DNA from: Mimachlamys varia
Lineage: Eukaryota; Mollusca; Bivalvia; Pectinida; Pectinidae
Length of the DNA: 64,000 bases
Direction: 5' to 3'
Assembly: GCA_947623455.1 (NCBI GenBank)
Contig: OX392529.1
Coordinates: 2,046,001-2,110,000, forward strand
Of this stretch, positions 15,001 through 27,784 are shown one piece after another. Each line of letters begins with the position of its first letter. The stretch's first letter is position 1. The position numbers and the translations under genes were made by a program. Below the pieces are notes generated by a model that saw only the letters and a list, made by a program, of their open reading frames with translations, searched no databases and had not been told where the DNA came from.

Positions 15001-18000
15001 ACTACTAAGTCTGGGAGCCCGTTGTATACTGTTGGTCCCACCACTACTAAGTCTGAGAGCCCATTGTATACTGTTGGTCCAGACACTACTAAGTCTGAGA
15101 GCCCATTGTACTTTGTTGGTCCCGACACTACTAAGTCTGGGAGCCCGTTGTACTTTGTTGGTCTGGACACTACTAAGTCTGGGAGCCCGTTGTACTTTGT
15201 TGGTCTGGACACTACTAAGTCTGGGAGCCATTGTACTTTGTTGGTCCCGACACTACTGAGTCTGGGAGCCCATTGTATACTGTTGGTCTGGACACTACTA
15301 AGTCTGGGAGCCATTGTACTTTGTTGGTCTGGACACTACTAAGTCTGGGAGCCCATTGTATACTGTTGGTCTGGACACTACTAAGTCTGGGAGCCCATTG
15401 TATACTGTTGGTCTGGACACTACTAAGTCTGGGAGCCCGTTGTATACTGTTGGTCTGGACACTACTAAGTCTGGGAGCCCATTGTATACTGTTGGTCTGG
15501 ACACTACTAAGTCTGGGAGCCCATTGTATACTGTTGGTCTGGACACTACTAAGTCTGGGAGCCCGTTGTACTTTGTTGGTCTGGACACTACTAAGTCTGG
15601 GAGCCATTGTACTTTGTTGGTCCCGACACTACTGAGTCTGGGAGCCCGTTGTATACTGTTGGTCTGGACACTACTAAGTCTAGGAGCCATTGTACTCTGT
15701 TGGTCCCGACACTACTAAGTCTGGGAGCCCATTGTATACTGTTGGTCTGGACACTACTAAGTCTGGGAGCCCATTGTACTTTGTTGGTCCCGACACTACT
15801 AAGTCTGGGAGCCCGTTGTATACGGTTGGTCCCTACACAACAAAGTCTGGGAGCCCGTTGTACTTTGTTGGTCCCGACACTACTAAGTCTGGGAGCCCGT
15901 TGTACTTTGTTGGTCCCGACACTACTGAGTCTGGGAGCCATTGTATACTGTTTGTCCCTACACTACTAAGTCTGGGAGCCATTGTACTTTGTTGGTCTGG
16001 ACACTTCTAAGTCTGGGAGCCTGTTGTATTTTGTTGGTCCCGACACTACTGAGTCTGGGAGCCCGTTGTATACTGTTGGTCTGGACACTACTAAGTCTGG
16101 GAGTCATTGTACTTTGTTGGTCCCGACACTACTGAGTCTGGGAGCCCGTTGTATATGGTTGGTCCCTACACTACTAAGTCTGGGAGCCCGTTGTACTTTG
16201 TTGGTCCCGACACTACTAAGTCTGGGTGCCCGTTGTACTTTGTTGGTCCCGACACTACTAAGTCTGGGAGCCCGTTGTATACGGTTTGTCCCTACACTAC
16301 TAAGTCTGGGAGCCATTGTACTTTGTTGGTCTGGACACTTCTAAGTCTGGGAGCCCGTTGTACTTTGTTGGTCCCGACACTACTAAGTCTGGGTGCCCGT
16401 TGTACTTTGTTGGTCCCGACACTACTAAGTCTGGGAGCCCGTTGTATACGGTTTGTCCCTACACTACTAAGTCTGGGAGCCATTGTACTTTGTTGGTCTG
16501 GACACTTCTAAGTCTGGGAGCCTGTTGTATTTTGTTGGTCCCGACACTACTAAGTCTGGGAGCCCGTTGTACTTTTTTGGTCCCGACACTACTGAGTCTG
16601 GGAGCCCGTTGTATACTGTTGGTCCCACCACTACTAAGTCTGAGAGCCCATTGTATACTGTTGGTCCCGACACTACTAAGTCTGAGAGCCCATTGTACTT
16701 TGTTGGTCCCGACACTACTAAGTCTGGGAGCCCGTTGTATACTGTTGGTCCCACCACTACTAAGTCTGAGAGCCCATTGTATACTGTTGGTCCCGACACT
16801 ACTAAGTCTGAGAGCCCATTGTACTTTGTTGGTCCCGACACTACTAAGTCTGGGAGCCCGTTGTACTTTGTTGGTCTGGACACTACTAAGTCTGGGAGCC
16901 CATTGTACTTTGTTGGTCTGGACACTACTAAGTCTGGGAGCCCATTGTATACTGTTGGTCTGGACACTACTAAGTCAGGGAGCCATTGTACTTTGTTGGT
17001 CCCGACACTACTGAGTCTGGGAGCCCATTGTATACTGTTGGTCTGGACACTACTAAGTCTGGGAGCCATTGTACTTTGTTGGTCTGGACACTACTAAGTC
17101 TGGGAGCCCATTGTATACTGTTGGTCTGGACACTACTAAGTCTGGGAGCCCATTGTATACTGTTGGTCTGGACACTACTAAGTCTGGGAGCCCGTTGTAT
17201 ACTGTTGGTCTGGACACTACTAAGTCTGGGAGCCCATTGTATACTGTTGGTCTGGACACTACTAAGTCTGGGAGCCCATTGTATACTGTTGGTCTGGACA
17301 CTACTAAGTCTGGGAGCCCGTTGTACTTTGTTGGTCTGGACACTACTAAGTCTTGGAGCCATTGTACTTTGTTGGTCCCGACACTACTGAGTCTGGGAGC
17401 CCGTTGTATACTGTTGGTCTGGACACTACTAAGTCTAGGAGCCATTGTACTCTGTTGGTCCCGACACTACTAAGTCTGGGAGCCCATTGTATACTGTTGG
17501 TCTGGACACTACTAAGTCTGGGAGCCCATTGTACTTTGTTGGTCCCGACACTACTAAGTCTGGGAGCCCGTTGTATACGGTTGGTCCCTACACAACAAAG
17601 TCTGGGAGCCCGTTGTACTTTGTTGGTCCCGACACTACTAAGTCTGGGAGCCCGTTGTACTTTGTTGGTCCCGACACTACTGAGTCTGGGAGCCATTGTA
17701 TACTGTTTGTCCCTACACTACTAAGTCTGGGAGCCATTGTACTTTGTTGGTCTGGACACTTCTAAGTCTGGGAGCCTGTTGTATTTTGTTGGTCCCGACA
17801 CTACTGAGTCTGGGAGCCCGTTGTATACTGTTGGTCTGGACACTACTAAGTCTGGGAGTCATTGTACTTTGTTGGTCCCGACACTACTGAGTCTGGGAGC
17901 CCGTTGTATATGGTTGGTCCCTACACTACTAAGTCTGGGAGCCCGTTGTACTTTGTTGGTCCCGACACTACTAAGTCTGGGTGCCCGTTGTACTTTGTTG

Positions 18001-21000
18001 GTCCCGACACTACTAAGTCTGGGAGCCCGTTGTATACGGTTTGTCCCTACACTACTAAGTCTGGGAGCCATTGTACTTTGTTGGTCTGGACACTACTAAG
18101 TCTGGGAGCCCATTGTATACTGTTGGTCTGGACACTACTAAGTCTGGGAGCCCATTGTATACTGTTGGTCTGGACACTACTAAGTCTGGGAGCCCGTTGT
18201 ATACTGTTGGTCCCACCACTACTAAGTCTGAGAGCCCATTGTATACTGTTGGTCCAGACACTACTAAGTCTGAGAGCCCATTGTACTTTGTTGGTCCCGA
18301 CACTACTAAGTCTGGGAGCCCGTTGTACTTTGTTGGTCTGGACACTACTAAGTCTGGGAGCCCGTTGTACTTTGTTGGTCTGGACACTACTAAGTCTGGG
18401 AGCCATTGTACTTTGTTGGTCCCGACACTACTGAGTCTGGGAGCCTATTGTATACTGTTGGTCTGGACACTACTAAGTCTGGGAGCCATTGTACTTTGTT
18501 GGTCTGGACACTACTAAGTCTGGGAGCCCATTGTATACTGTTGGTCTGGACACTACTAAGTCTGGGAGCCCATTGTATACTGTTGGTCTGGACACTACTA
18601 AGTCTGGGAGCCCGTTGTATACTGTTGGTCTGGACACTACTAAGTCTGGGAGCCCATTGTATACTGTTGGTCTGGACACTACTAAGTCTGGGAGCCCATT
18701 GTATACTGTTGGTCAGGACACTACTAAGTCTGGGAGCCCGTTGTACTTTGTTGGTCTGGACACTACTAAGTCTGGGAGCCATTGTACTTTGTTGGTCCCG
18801 ACACTACTGAGTCTGGGAGCCCGTTGTATACTGTTGGTCTGGACACTACTAAGTCTAGGAGCCATTGTACTCTGTTGGTCCCGACACTACTAAGTCTGGG
18901 AGCCCATTGTATACTGTTGGTCTGGACACTACTAAGTCTGGGAGCCCATTGTACTTTGTTGGTCCCGACACTACTAAGTCTGGGAGCCCGTTGTATACGG
19001 TTGGTCCCTACACAACAAAGTCTGGGAGCCCGTTGTACTTTGTTGGTCCCGACACTACTAAGTCTGGGAGCCCGTTGTACTTTGTTGGTCCCGACACTAC
19101 TGAGTCTGGGAGCCATTGTATACTGTTTGTCCCTACACTACTAAGTCTGGGAGCCATTGTACTTTGTTGGTCTGGACACTTCTAAGTCTGGGAGCCTGTT
19201 GTATTTTGTTGGTCCCGACACTACTGAGTCTGGGAGCCCGTTGTATACTGTTGGTCTGGACACTACTAAGTCTGGGAGTCATTGTACTTTGTTGGTCCCG
19301 ACACTACTGAGTCTGGGAGCCCGTTGTATATGGTTGGTCCCTACACTACTAAGTCTGGGAGCCCGTTGTACTTTGTTGGTCCCGACACTACTAAGTCTGG
19401 GTGCCCGTTGTACTTTGTTGGTCCCGACACTACTAAGTCTGGGAGCCCGTTGTATATGGTTTGTCCCTACACTACTAAGTCTGGGAGCCATTGTACTTTG
19501 TTGGTCTGGACACTTCTTAGTCTGGGAGCCCGTTGTACTTTGTTGGTCCCGACACTACTAAGTCTGGGTGCCCGTTGTACTTTGTTGGTCCCGACACTAC
19601 TAAGTCTGGGAGCCCGTTGTATACGGTTTGTCCCTACACTACTAAGTCTGGGAGCCATTGTACTTTGTTGGTCTGGACACTTCTAAGTCTGGGAGCCTGT
19701 TGTATTTTGTTGGTCCCGACACTACTAAGTCTGGGAGCCCGTTGTACTTTTTTGGTCCCGACACTACTGAGTCTGGGAGCCCGTTGTATACTGTTGGTCC
19801 CACCACTACTAAGTCTGAGAGCCCATTGTATACTGTTGGTCCCGACACTACTAAGTCTGAGAGCCCATTGTACTTTGTTGGTCCCGACACTACTAAGTCT
19901 GGGAGCCCGTTGTATACTGTTGGTCCCACCACTACTAAGTCTGAGAGCCCATTGTATACTGTTGGTCCCGACACTACTAAGTCTGAGAGCCCATTGTACT
20001 TTGTTGGTCCCGACACTACTAAGTCTGGGAGCCCGTTGTACTTTGTTGGTCTGGACACTACTAAGTCTGGGAGCCCATTGTACTTTGTTGGTCTGGACAC
20101 TACTAAGTCTGGGAGCCCATTGTATACTGTTGGTCTGGACACTACTAAGTCAGGGAGCCATTGTACTTTGTTGGTCCCGACACTACTGAGTCTGGGAGCC
20201 CATTGTATACTGTTGGTCTGGACACTACTAAGTCTGGGAGCCATTGTACTTTGTTGGTCTGGACACTACTAAGTCTGGGAGCCCATTGTATACTGTTGGT
20301 CTGGACACTACTAAGTCTGGGAGCCCATTGTATACTGTTGGTCTGGACACTACTAAGTCTGGGAGCCCGTTGTATACTGTTGGTCTGGACACTACTAAGT
20401 CTGGGAGCCCATTGTATACTGTTGGTCTGGACACTACTAAGTCTGGGAGCCCATTGTATACTGTTGGTCTGGACACTACTAAGTCTGGGAGCCCGTTGTA
20501 CTTTGTTGGTCTGGACACTACTAAGTCTTGGAGCCATTGTACTTTGTTGGTCCCGACACTACTGAGTCTGGGAGCCCGTTGTATACTGTTGGTCTGGACA
20601 CTACTAAGTCTAGGAGCCATTGTACTCTGTTGGTCCCGACACTACTAAGTCTGGGAGCCCATTGTATACTGTTGGTCTGGACACTACTAAGTCTGGGAGC
20701 CCATTGTACTTTGTTGGTCCCGACACTACTAAGTCTGGGAGCCCGTTGTATACGGTTGGTCCCTACACTACAAAGTCTGGGAGCCCGTTGTACTTTGTTG
20801 GTCCCGACACTACTAAGTCTGGGAGCCCGTTGTACTTTGTTGGTCCCGACACTACTGAGTCTGGGAGCCATTGTATACTGTTTGTCCCGACACTACTAAG
20901 TCTGGGAGCCATTGTACTTTGTTGGTCTGGACACTTCTAAGTCTGGGAGCCTGTTGTATTTTGTTGGTCCCGACACTACTGAGTCTGGGAGCCCGTTGTA

Positions 21001-24000
21001 TACTGTTGGTCTGGACACTACTAAGTCTGGGAGCCATTGTACTTTGTTGGTCCCGACACTACTGAGTCTGGGAGCCCGTTGTATATGGTTGGTCCCTACA
21101 CTACTAAGTCTGGGAGCCCGTTGTACTTTGTTGGTCCCGACACTACTAAGTCTGGGTGCCCGTTGTACTTTGTTGGTCCCGACACTACTAAGTCTGGGAG
21201 CCCGTTGTATACGGTTTGTCCCTACACTACTAAGTCTGGGAGCCATTGTACTTTGTTGGTCTGGACACTTCTAAGTCTGGGAGCCTGTTGTATTTTGTTG
21301 GTCCCTACACTACTAAGTCTGGGAGCCATTGTACTTTGTTGGTCTGGACACTACTAAGTCTGGGAGCCCATTGTATACTGTTGGTCTGGACACTACTAAG
21401 TCTGGGAGCCCATTGTATACTGTTGGTCTGGACACTACTAAGTCTGGGAGCCCGTTGTATACTGTTGGTCCCACCACTACTAAGTCTGAGAGCCCATTGT
21501 ATACTGTTGGTCCAGACACTACTAAGTCTGAGAGCCCATTGTACTTTGTTGGTCCCGACACTACTAAGTCTGGGAGCCCGTTGTACTTTGTTGGTCTGGA
21601 CACTACTAAGTCTGGGAGCCCGTTGTACTTTGTTGGTCTGGACACTACTAAGTCTGGGAGCCATTGTACTTTGTTGGTCCCGACACTACTGAGTCTGGGA
21701 GCCCATTGTATACTGTTGGTCTGGACACTACTAAGTCTGGGAGCCATTGTACTTTGTTGGTCTGGACACTACTAAGTCTGGGAGCCCATTGTATACTGTT
21801 GGTCTGGACACTACTAAGTCTGGGAGCCCATTGTATACTGTTGGTCTGGACACTACTAAGTCTGGGAGCCCGTTGTATACTGTTGGTCTGGACACTACTA
21901 AGTCTGGGAGCCCATTGTATACTGTTGGTCTGGACACTACTAAGTCTGGGAGCCCATTGTATACTGTTGGTCTGGACACTACTAAGTCTGGGAGCCCGTT
22001 GTACTTTGTTGGTCTGGACACTACTAAGTCTGGGAGCCATTGTACTTTGTTGGTCCCGACACTACTGAGTCTGGGAGCCCGTTGTATACTGTTGGTCTGG
22101 ACACTACTAAGTCTAGGAGCCATTGTACTCTGTTGGTCCCGACACTACTAAGTCTGGGAGCCCATTGTATACTGTTGGTCTGGACACTACTAAGTCTGGG
22201 AGCCCATTGTACTTTGTTGGTCCCGACACTACTAAGTCTGGGAGCCCGTTGTATACGGTTGGTCCCTACACAACAAAGTCTGGGAGCCCGTTGTACTTTG
22301 TTGGTCCCGACACTACTAAGTCTGGGAGCCCGTTGTACTTTGTTGGTCCCGACACTACTGAGTCTGGGAGCCATTGTATACTGTTTGTCCCTACACTACT
22401 AAGTCTGGGAGCCATTGTACTTTGTTGGTCTGGACACTTCTAAGTCTGGGAGCCTGTTGTATTTTGTTGGTCCCGACACTACTGAGTCTGGGAGCCCGTT
22501 GTATACTGTTGGTCTGGACACTACTAAGTCTGGGAGTCATTGTACTTTGTTGGTCCCGACACTACTGAGTCTGGGAGCCCGTTGTATATGGTTGGTCCCT
22601 ACACTACTAAGTCTGGGAGCCCGTTGTACTTTGTTGGTCCCGACACTACTAAGTCTGGGTGCCCGTTGTACTTTGTTGGTCCCGACACTACTAAGTCTGG
22701 GAGCCCGTTGTATACGGTTTGTCCCTACACTACTAAGTCTGGGAGCCATTGTACTTTGTTGGTCTGGACACTTCTAAGTCTGGGAGCCCGTTGTACTTTG
22801 TTGGTCCCGACACTACTAAGTCTGGGTGCCCGTTGTACTTTGTTGGTCCCGACACTACTAAGTCTGGGAGCCCGTTGTATACGGTTTGTCCCTACACTAC
22901 TAAGTCTGGGAGCCATTGTACTTTGTTGGTCTGGACACTTCTAAGTCTGGGAGCCTGTTGTATTTTGTTGGTCCCGACACTACTAAGTCTGGGAGCCCGT
23001 TGTACTTTTTTGGTCCCGACACTACTGAGTCTGGGAGCCCGTTGTATACTGTTGGTCCCACCACTACTAAGTCTGAGAGCCCATTGTATATGGTTGGTCC
23101 CGACACTACTAAGTCTGAGAGCCCATTGTACTTTGTTGGTCCCGACACTACTAAGTCTGGGAGCCCGTTGTATACTGTTGGTCCCACCACTACTAAGTCT
23201 GAGAGCCCATTGTATACTGTTGGTCCCGACACTACTAAGTCTGAGAGCCCATTGTACTTTGTTGGTCCCGACACTACTAAGTCTGGGAGCCCGTTGTACT
23301 TTGTTGGTCTGGACACTACTAAGTCTGGGAGCCCATTGTACTTTGTTGGTCTGGACACTACTAAGTCTGGGAGCCCATTGTATACTGTTGGTCTGGACAC
23401 TACTAAGTCAGGGAGCCATTGTACTTTGTTGGTCCCGACACTACTGAGTCTGGGAGCCCATTGTATACTGTTGGTCTGGACACTACTAAGTCTGGGAGCC
23501 ATTGTACTTTGTTGGTCTGGACACTACTAAGTCTGGGAGCCCATTGTATACTGTTGGTCTGGACACTACTAAGTCTGGGAGCCCATTGTATACTGTTGGT
23601 CTGGACACTACTAAGTCTGGGAGCCCGTTGTATACTGTTGGTCTGGACACTACTAAGTCTGGGAGCCCATTGTATACTGTTGGTCTGGACACTACTAAGT
23701 CTGGGAGCCCATTGTATACTGTTGGTCTGGACACTACAAAGTCTGGGAGCCCGTTGTACTTTGTTGGTCTGGACACTACTAAGTCTTGGAGCCATTGTAC
23801 TTTGTTGGTCCCGACACTACTGAGTCTGGGAGCCCGTTGTATACTGTTGGTCTGGACACTACTAAGTCTAGGAGCCATTGTACTCTGTTGGTCCCGACAC
23901 TACTAAGTCTGGGAGCCCATTGTATACTGTTGGTCTGGACACTACTAAGTCTGGGAGCCCATTGTACTTTGTTGGTCCCGACACTACTAAGTCTGGGAGC

Positions 24001-25575
24001 CCGTTGTATACGGTTGGTCCCTACACTACAAAGTCTGGGAGCCCGTTGTACTTTGTTGGTCCCGACACTACTAAGTCTGGGAGCCCGTTGTACTTTGTTG
24101 GTCCCGACACTACTGAGTCTGGGAGCCATTGTATACTGTTTGTCCCGACACTACTAAGTCTGGGAGCCATTGTACTTTGTTGGTCTGGACACTTCTAAGT
24201 CTGGGAGCCATTGTACTTTGTTGGTCCCGACACTACTGAGTCTGGGAGCCCGTTGTATATGGTTGGTCCCTACACTACTAAGTCTGGGAGCCTGTTGTAT
24301 TTTGTTGGTCCCGACACTACTGAGTCTGGGAGCCCGTTGTATACTGTTGGTCTGGACACTACTAAGTCTGGGAGCCATTGTACTTTGTTGGTCCCGACAC
24401 TACTGAGTCTGGGAGCCCGTTGTATATGGTTGGTCCCTACACTACTAAGTCTGGGAGCCCGTTGTACTTTGTTGGTCCCGACACTACTAAGTCTGGGTGC
24501 CCGTTGTACTTTGTTGGTCCCGACACTACTAAGTCTGGGAGCCCGTTGTATACGGTTTGTCCCTACACTACTAAGTCTGGGAGCCATTGTACTTTGTTGG
24601 TCTGGACACTTCTAAGTCTGGGAGCCTGTTGTATTTTGTTGGTCCCGACACTACTAAGTCTGGGAGCCCGTTGTACTTTTTTGGTCCCGACACTACTGAG
24701 TCTGGGAGCCCGTTGTATACTGTTGGTCCCACCACTACTAAGTCTGAGAGCCCATTGTATACTGTTGGTCCCGACACTACTAAGTCTGAGAGCCCATTGT
24801 ACTTTGTTGGTCCCGACACTACTAAGTCTGGGAGCCCGTTGTACTTTGTTGGTCCCGACACTACTAAGTCTGGGAGCCCGTTGTACTTTGTTGGTCCCGA
24901 CACTTCTATGTCTGGGAGCCTGTTGTATACGGTTGGTCCCTACACTACTGAGTCTGAGAGCCCATTGTACTTTGTTGGTCCCGACACTACTAAGTCTGAG
25001 AGCCCATTGTATACTGTTGGTCCCGACACTACTAAGTCTGAGAGCCCATTGTACTTTGTTGGTCCCGACACTACTAAGTCTGGGAGCCATTGTATACTGT
25101 TGGTCCCACCACTACTAAGCCTGGGAGCTCGTTGTATTTTGTTGGTCCTGATACTACTAAGTCTGGGAGCCCATTGTACTTTGTTGGTCCCGACACTACT
25201 GAGTCTGGGAGCCTGTTGTATACGGTTGGTCCCACCATTACTAAGTCTGGGAGCCATTGTACTTTGTTGGTCCCGACACTACTAAGTCTGGGAGCCCGTT
25301 GTATTTTGTTGGTCCCACCATTACTAAGTCTGGGAGCCATTGTACTTTGTTGGTCCCAACACTACTAAGTCTGGGAGCCATTGTACTTTGTTGGTCCCAA
25401 CACTACTAAGTCTGGGAGCCATTGTACTTTGTTGGTCCCAACACTACTAAGTCTGGGAGCCTGTTGTACTTTGTTGTTCCCACCACTACAAAGTCTGGGA
25501 GCCATTGTACTTTGTTGGTCCCAACACTACTAAGTCTGGGAGCCCGTTGTATTTTGTTGGTCCCGACATTACTAG
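1..25575. repeat. 42-bp satellite array with higher-order repeats
   Basis: About 610 head-to-tail copies of a 42-bp unit (typical pieces TACTTTGTTGGTCCCGACAC and TACTAAGTCTGGGAGCCCGT), already in progress at base 1 and ending near 25575. A 41-bp variant reads GGGAGCCATTG instead of GGGAGCCCGTTG. Because 42 is a multiple of three and the unit has no stop in several frames of both strands, open frames of 60-300 codons appear everywhere and break at each 41-bp unit; I see no sign that they are genes. A marker unit (CTAGGAGCCATTGTACTCTG) recurs 12 times, 1.4-3.0 kb apart, showing kilobase-scale higher-order repeats. Whether it lies in an intron of the plus-strand gene to its right or between genes cannot be told. 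Confidence 0.97.
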
Positions 25576-25965
25576 GTGTACTGTGTCCCTTTGTGTGTCA
25601 TTTTGTCTCTCATCTCATATACTCTCTCTTAAACCATCGTCATTTTGCTTGTATGTAAGGGACACACTTAAAATAAGCCTTCTGCCCCCACAGCATAAAA
25701 AGTTATGTCCCTTTGTTTATTTCTTACCAAGGTATGTCACTGAACTTGTTGGAAGTTCTCAACAATGAAACAATGCTAAGGTCAAAAAGGTCAATCGGGT
25801 TTAACTGGGTAATTTAAAACATTATCAGTATAATTGCAATGCCCTGCTTTATCACAAGGGAGGAGGGTGGGGAAGGGAGGGGGTATGGACACACTATTTA
25901 GTTAATTAGCCGTGGTAGGAATTATGTGGTGATAATAAGTGGTATCTGTGCTTTTTTCCCTTCAG
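25576..25965. other. Unique sequence, probable intron
   Basis: Non-repetitive DNA between the satellite and the next exon. It ends with a pyrimidine-rich tract (CTTTTTTCCCTTCAG) that makes a good 3' splice site for the exon at 25966. No coding stretch is recognised in it. Confidence 0.5.
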
Positions 25966-26974
25966 CCATTACACAAGAAAGCCAGAACTACAGCTCCCAC
26001 TGGTGACTTGTTGTCGGTAAGTGGCATTTGTTATCAGAACTACAACTCCCCACTGGTGACTTGTTGTCGGTAAGTGGCATTTGTTATCAGAACTACAACT
26101 CCCCACTGGTGACTTGTTGTCGGTAAGTGGCATTTGTTATCAGAACTACAACTCCCCACTGGTGACTTGTTGTCGGTAAGTGGCAGTTGTTATCAGAACT
26201 ACAACTCCCCACTGGTGACTTGTTGTCGGTAAGTGGCATTTGTTATCAGAACTACAACTCCCCACTGGTGACTTGTTGTCGGTAAGTGGCAGTTGTTATC
26301 AGAACTACAACTCCCCACTGGTGACTTGTTGTCGGTAAGTGGCAGTTGTTATCAGAACTACAACTCCCCACTGGTGACTTGTTGTCAGTAAGTGGCATTT
26401 GTTTTCAAGGCATCAGAGTTGTTCATTTCTAACATTCAAACTTTGGAACCTGTTTTGTTACCTATTACCTCCCTATTTTCCATGTCATGTGTTTTCAGTC
26501 CTCCGGGACTGGTATTTACTAATAACATCTTCATGTTGTGTTTTTTCAGGCCTCCCCGCGACTGGTATTTACTAATAACCTCTACATGTTGTGCTTTTTC
26601 AGGCCTCTGGGACTGGTATTTACTAATAACCTCTACATGTTGCGTGTTTTCAGGCGTCTGGGACTGGTATTTACCAGGAAGTACTGGACACACTGAGGAT
26701 CTGTGTACAGGGACTAGAGTCAATTTGTTCCAACAGTTCTAGATCTGATGAAGCTGCTGGAGACGGTTTGACCTCCAGTACAGAACAGTCTAATGACCTC
26801 AATATTACCAGTGTTGATGGGGAGAGTGTCAGTGTGGACAAACGTCAGGACACAAGTCATACGACCATATCTGGTGGGAAGAAAAGTACAGCTGTTAACC
26901 TATCACCACAGCTTATTGCACACCTACAGCTGGCCCAGCACAAACTTAACTCCCTCCTCACTGAACATGGCTAG
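25966..26974 (+). CDS. 3' end of an unidentified plus-strand gene (two exons)
   Basis: Two exons join in phase 0: 25966-26016 (17 codons, acceptor TTCAG, donor TCG|GTAAGT) and 26654-26974 (106 codons plus TAG, acceptor TTTTCAG). The first encodes PLHKKARTTAPTGDLLS. The second starts ASGTGIYQEVLDTLRICVQG, then has a polar Ser/Thr/Asp-rich linker and a helical, leucine-rich end (LIAHLQLAQHKLNSLLTEHG). I do not recognise the family; it looks like the C-terminus of a cytoplasmic or nuclear scaffold-like protein with no membrane segment. Coding status rests on clean splice signals, one frame open across both exons and a poly(A) signal 178 bp after the stop. Upstream exons are not visible and may lie left of the satellite. 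Both ends of the intron are tandemly amplified (separate entries), so the exact splice site used in each array is inferred. Confidence 0.65.
26017..26406 (+). repeat. 53-bp minisatellite copying an exon end and its donor
   Basis: Seven copies of a 53-bp unit directly follow the exon ending at 26016. Each holds about 33 nt of the exon tail (ending GGTGACTTGTTGTCG), the donor GTAAGT and about 20 nt of intron ending TTATCAG. In effect each unit is a 32-nt mini-exon between an AG and a GTAAG. Reading through the first donor reaches an in-frame TAA at the next copy, so using a downstream donor would truncate the protein. Confidence 0.9.
26480..26653 (+). repeat. 51-53-bp repeat copying the acceptor of the terminal exon
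   Basis: Three decoy acceptors (AG ending at 26498, 26549 and 26602), each with a T-rich tract, precede the one at 26653 chosen for the terminal exon. Each is followed by a version of the exon start (about GGGACTGGTATTTAC). In the third decoy, at 26603, the frame reads ...TAC TAA where the real exon reads TAC CAG, so that decoy would terminate translation at once. The copy at 26653 was chosen because it alone leads into the open 107-codon frame. Confidence 0.85.
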
Positions 26975-27151
26975 AGCTTCCTCTTCATCTTATACTATTA
27001 AATTTTTACCTACTTGTTTGTCTTTTAGTTTTTTTTGGTCATCATACATTTAAAGTCTGACTATGAATCATATCAGTAATTATTTTCAACAACAGTTTAC
27101 TTTTCATCATGATTTTATTGTATTTAATAGAATATTAACAAATATAAACAC

Positions 27152-27157
27152 AATAAA
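27152..27157 (+). other. Candidate poly(A) signal AATAAA
   Basis: Canonical hexamer 178 bp downstream of the TAG at 26972-26974, in AT-rich DNA. It fits the 3' end of the plus-strand gene. Confidence 0.5.
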
Positions 27158-27784
27158 ACTTGAGATATTTCTCTGTTTAGCAGTAACAAACCCTTGGTTT
27201 AATCATGTATTCCACTTTGTAAGCTAGGCCTTCATACATTTACATACACACTCCCGCTAGCCATACTTCTACAGGCCTTAGCAATAATTGAAAATTCTCT
27301 TGCATTTACATAAAAAAAACCAACTTTACATACATTAAAACTAAGTCTTTAACAATAACAAAAAGTTCTCTGTATTTATATAAAACACACTTTGCATACA
27401 TTAAAATTAAGTCTTTAACAAGTTCAAAACATGAAGATCATGAGGCCTAACACAGGTGGTAAAACCATTCAAATAAAGATGGAAAAAACTTCGACATAAA
27501 ATTCATGATTAAAACATTAAAATCAGGATAACGAGCCAAGAGGTTAAAAATCAGGATAACACGCCAAGAGGTTAAAAATCAGGATAACCAGTAAAGAGGT
27601 TAAAACATGTTATTTGTTTGACGATTGACACTCATCGGACTGTCATCATCTTATTTCAGTCTTTTCCTAACACTGAACACAACTGGCCATCAACAACAAT
27701 CTCAGTTCATGATTTACATCGAAAAAAATCAACACCATTAACGGTCAACCGCCTACTTATTATCTGTAACAAACATAAAGAAGA
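27158..27784. other. AT-rich intergenic DNA
   Basis: No gene recognised. Near 27430-27605 there is a short triplication of about 28 bp built on AAAATCAGGATAAC and AAGAGGTTAAAA. Confidence 0.4.

Noticed and set aside
1..25575. Dozens of open frames of 60-300 codons on both strands
   Set aside because: They are translations of the 42-bp unit in several frames at once, begin at non-ATG codons and end at each 41-bp unit. No splice or codon evidence.
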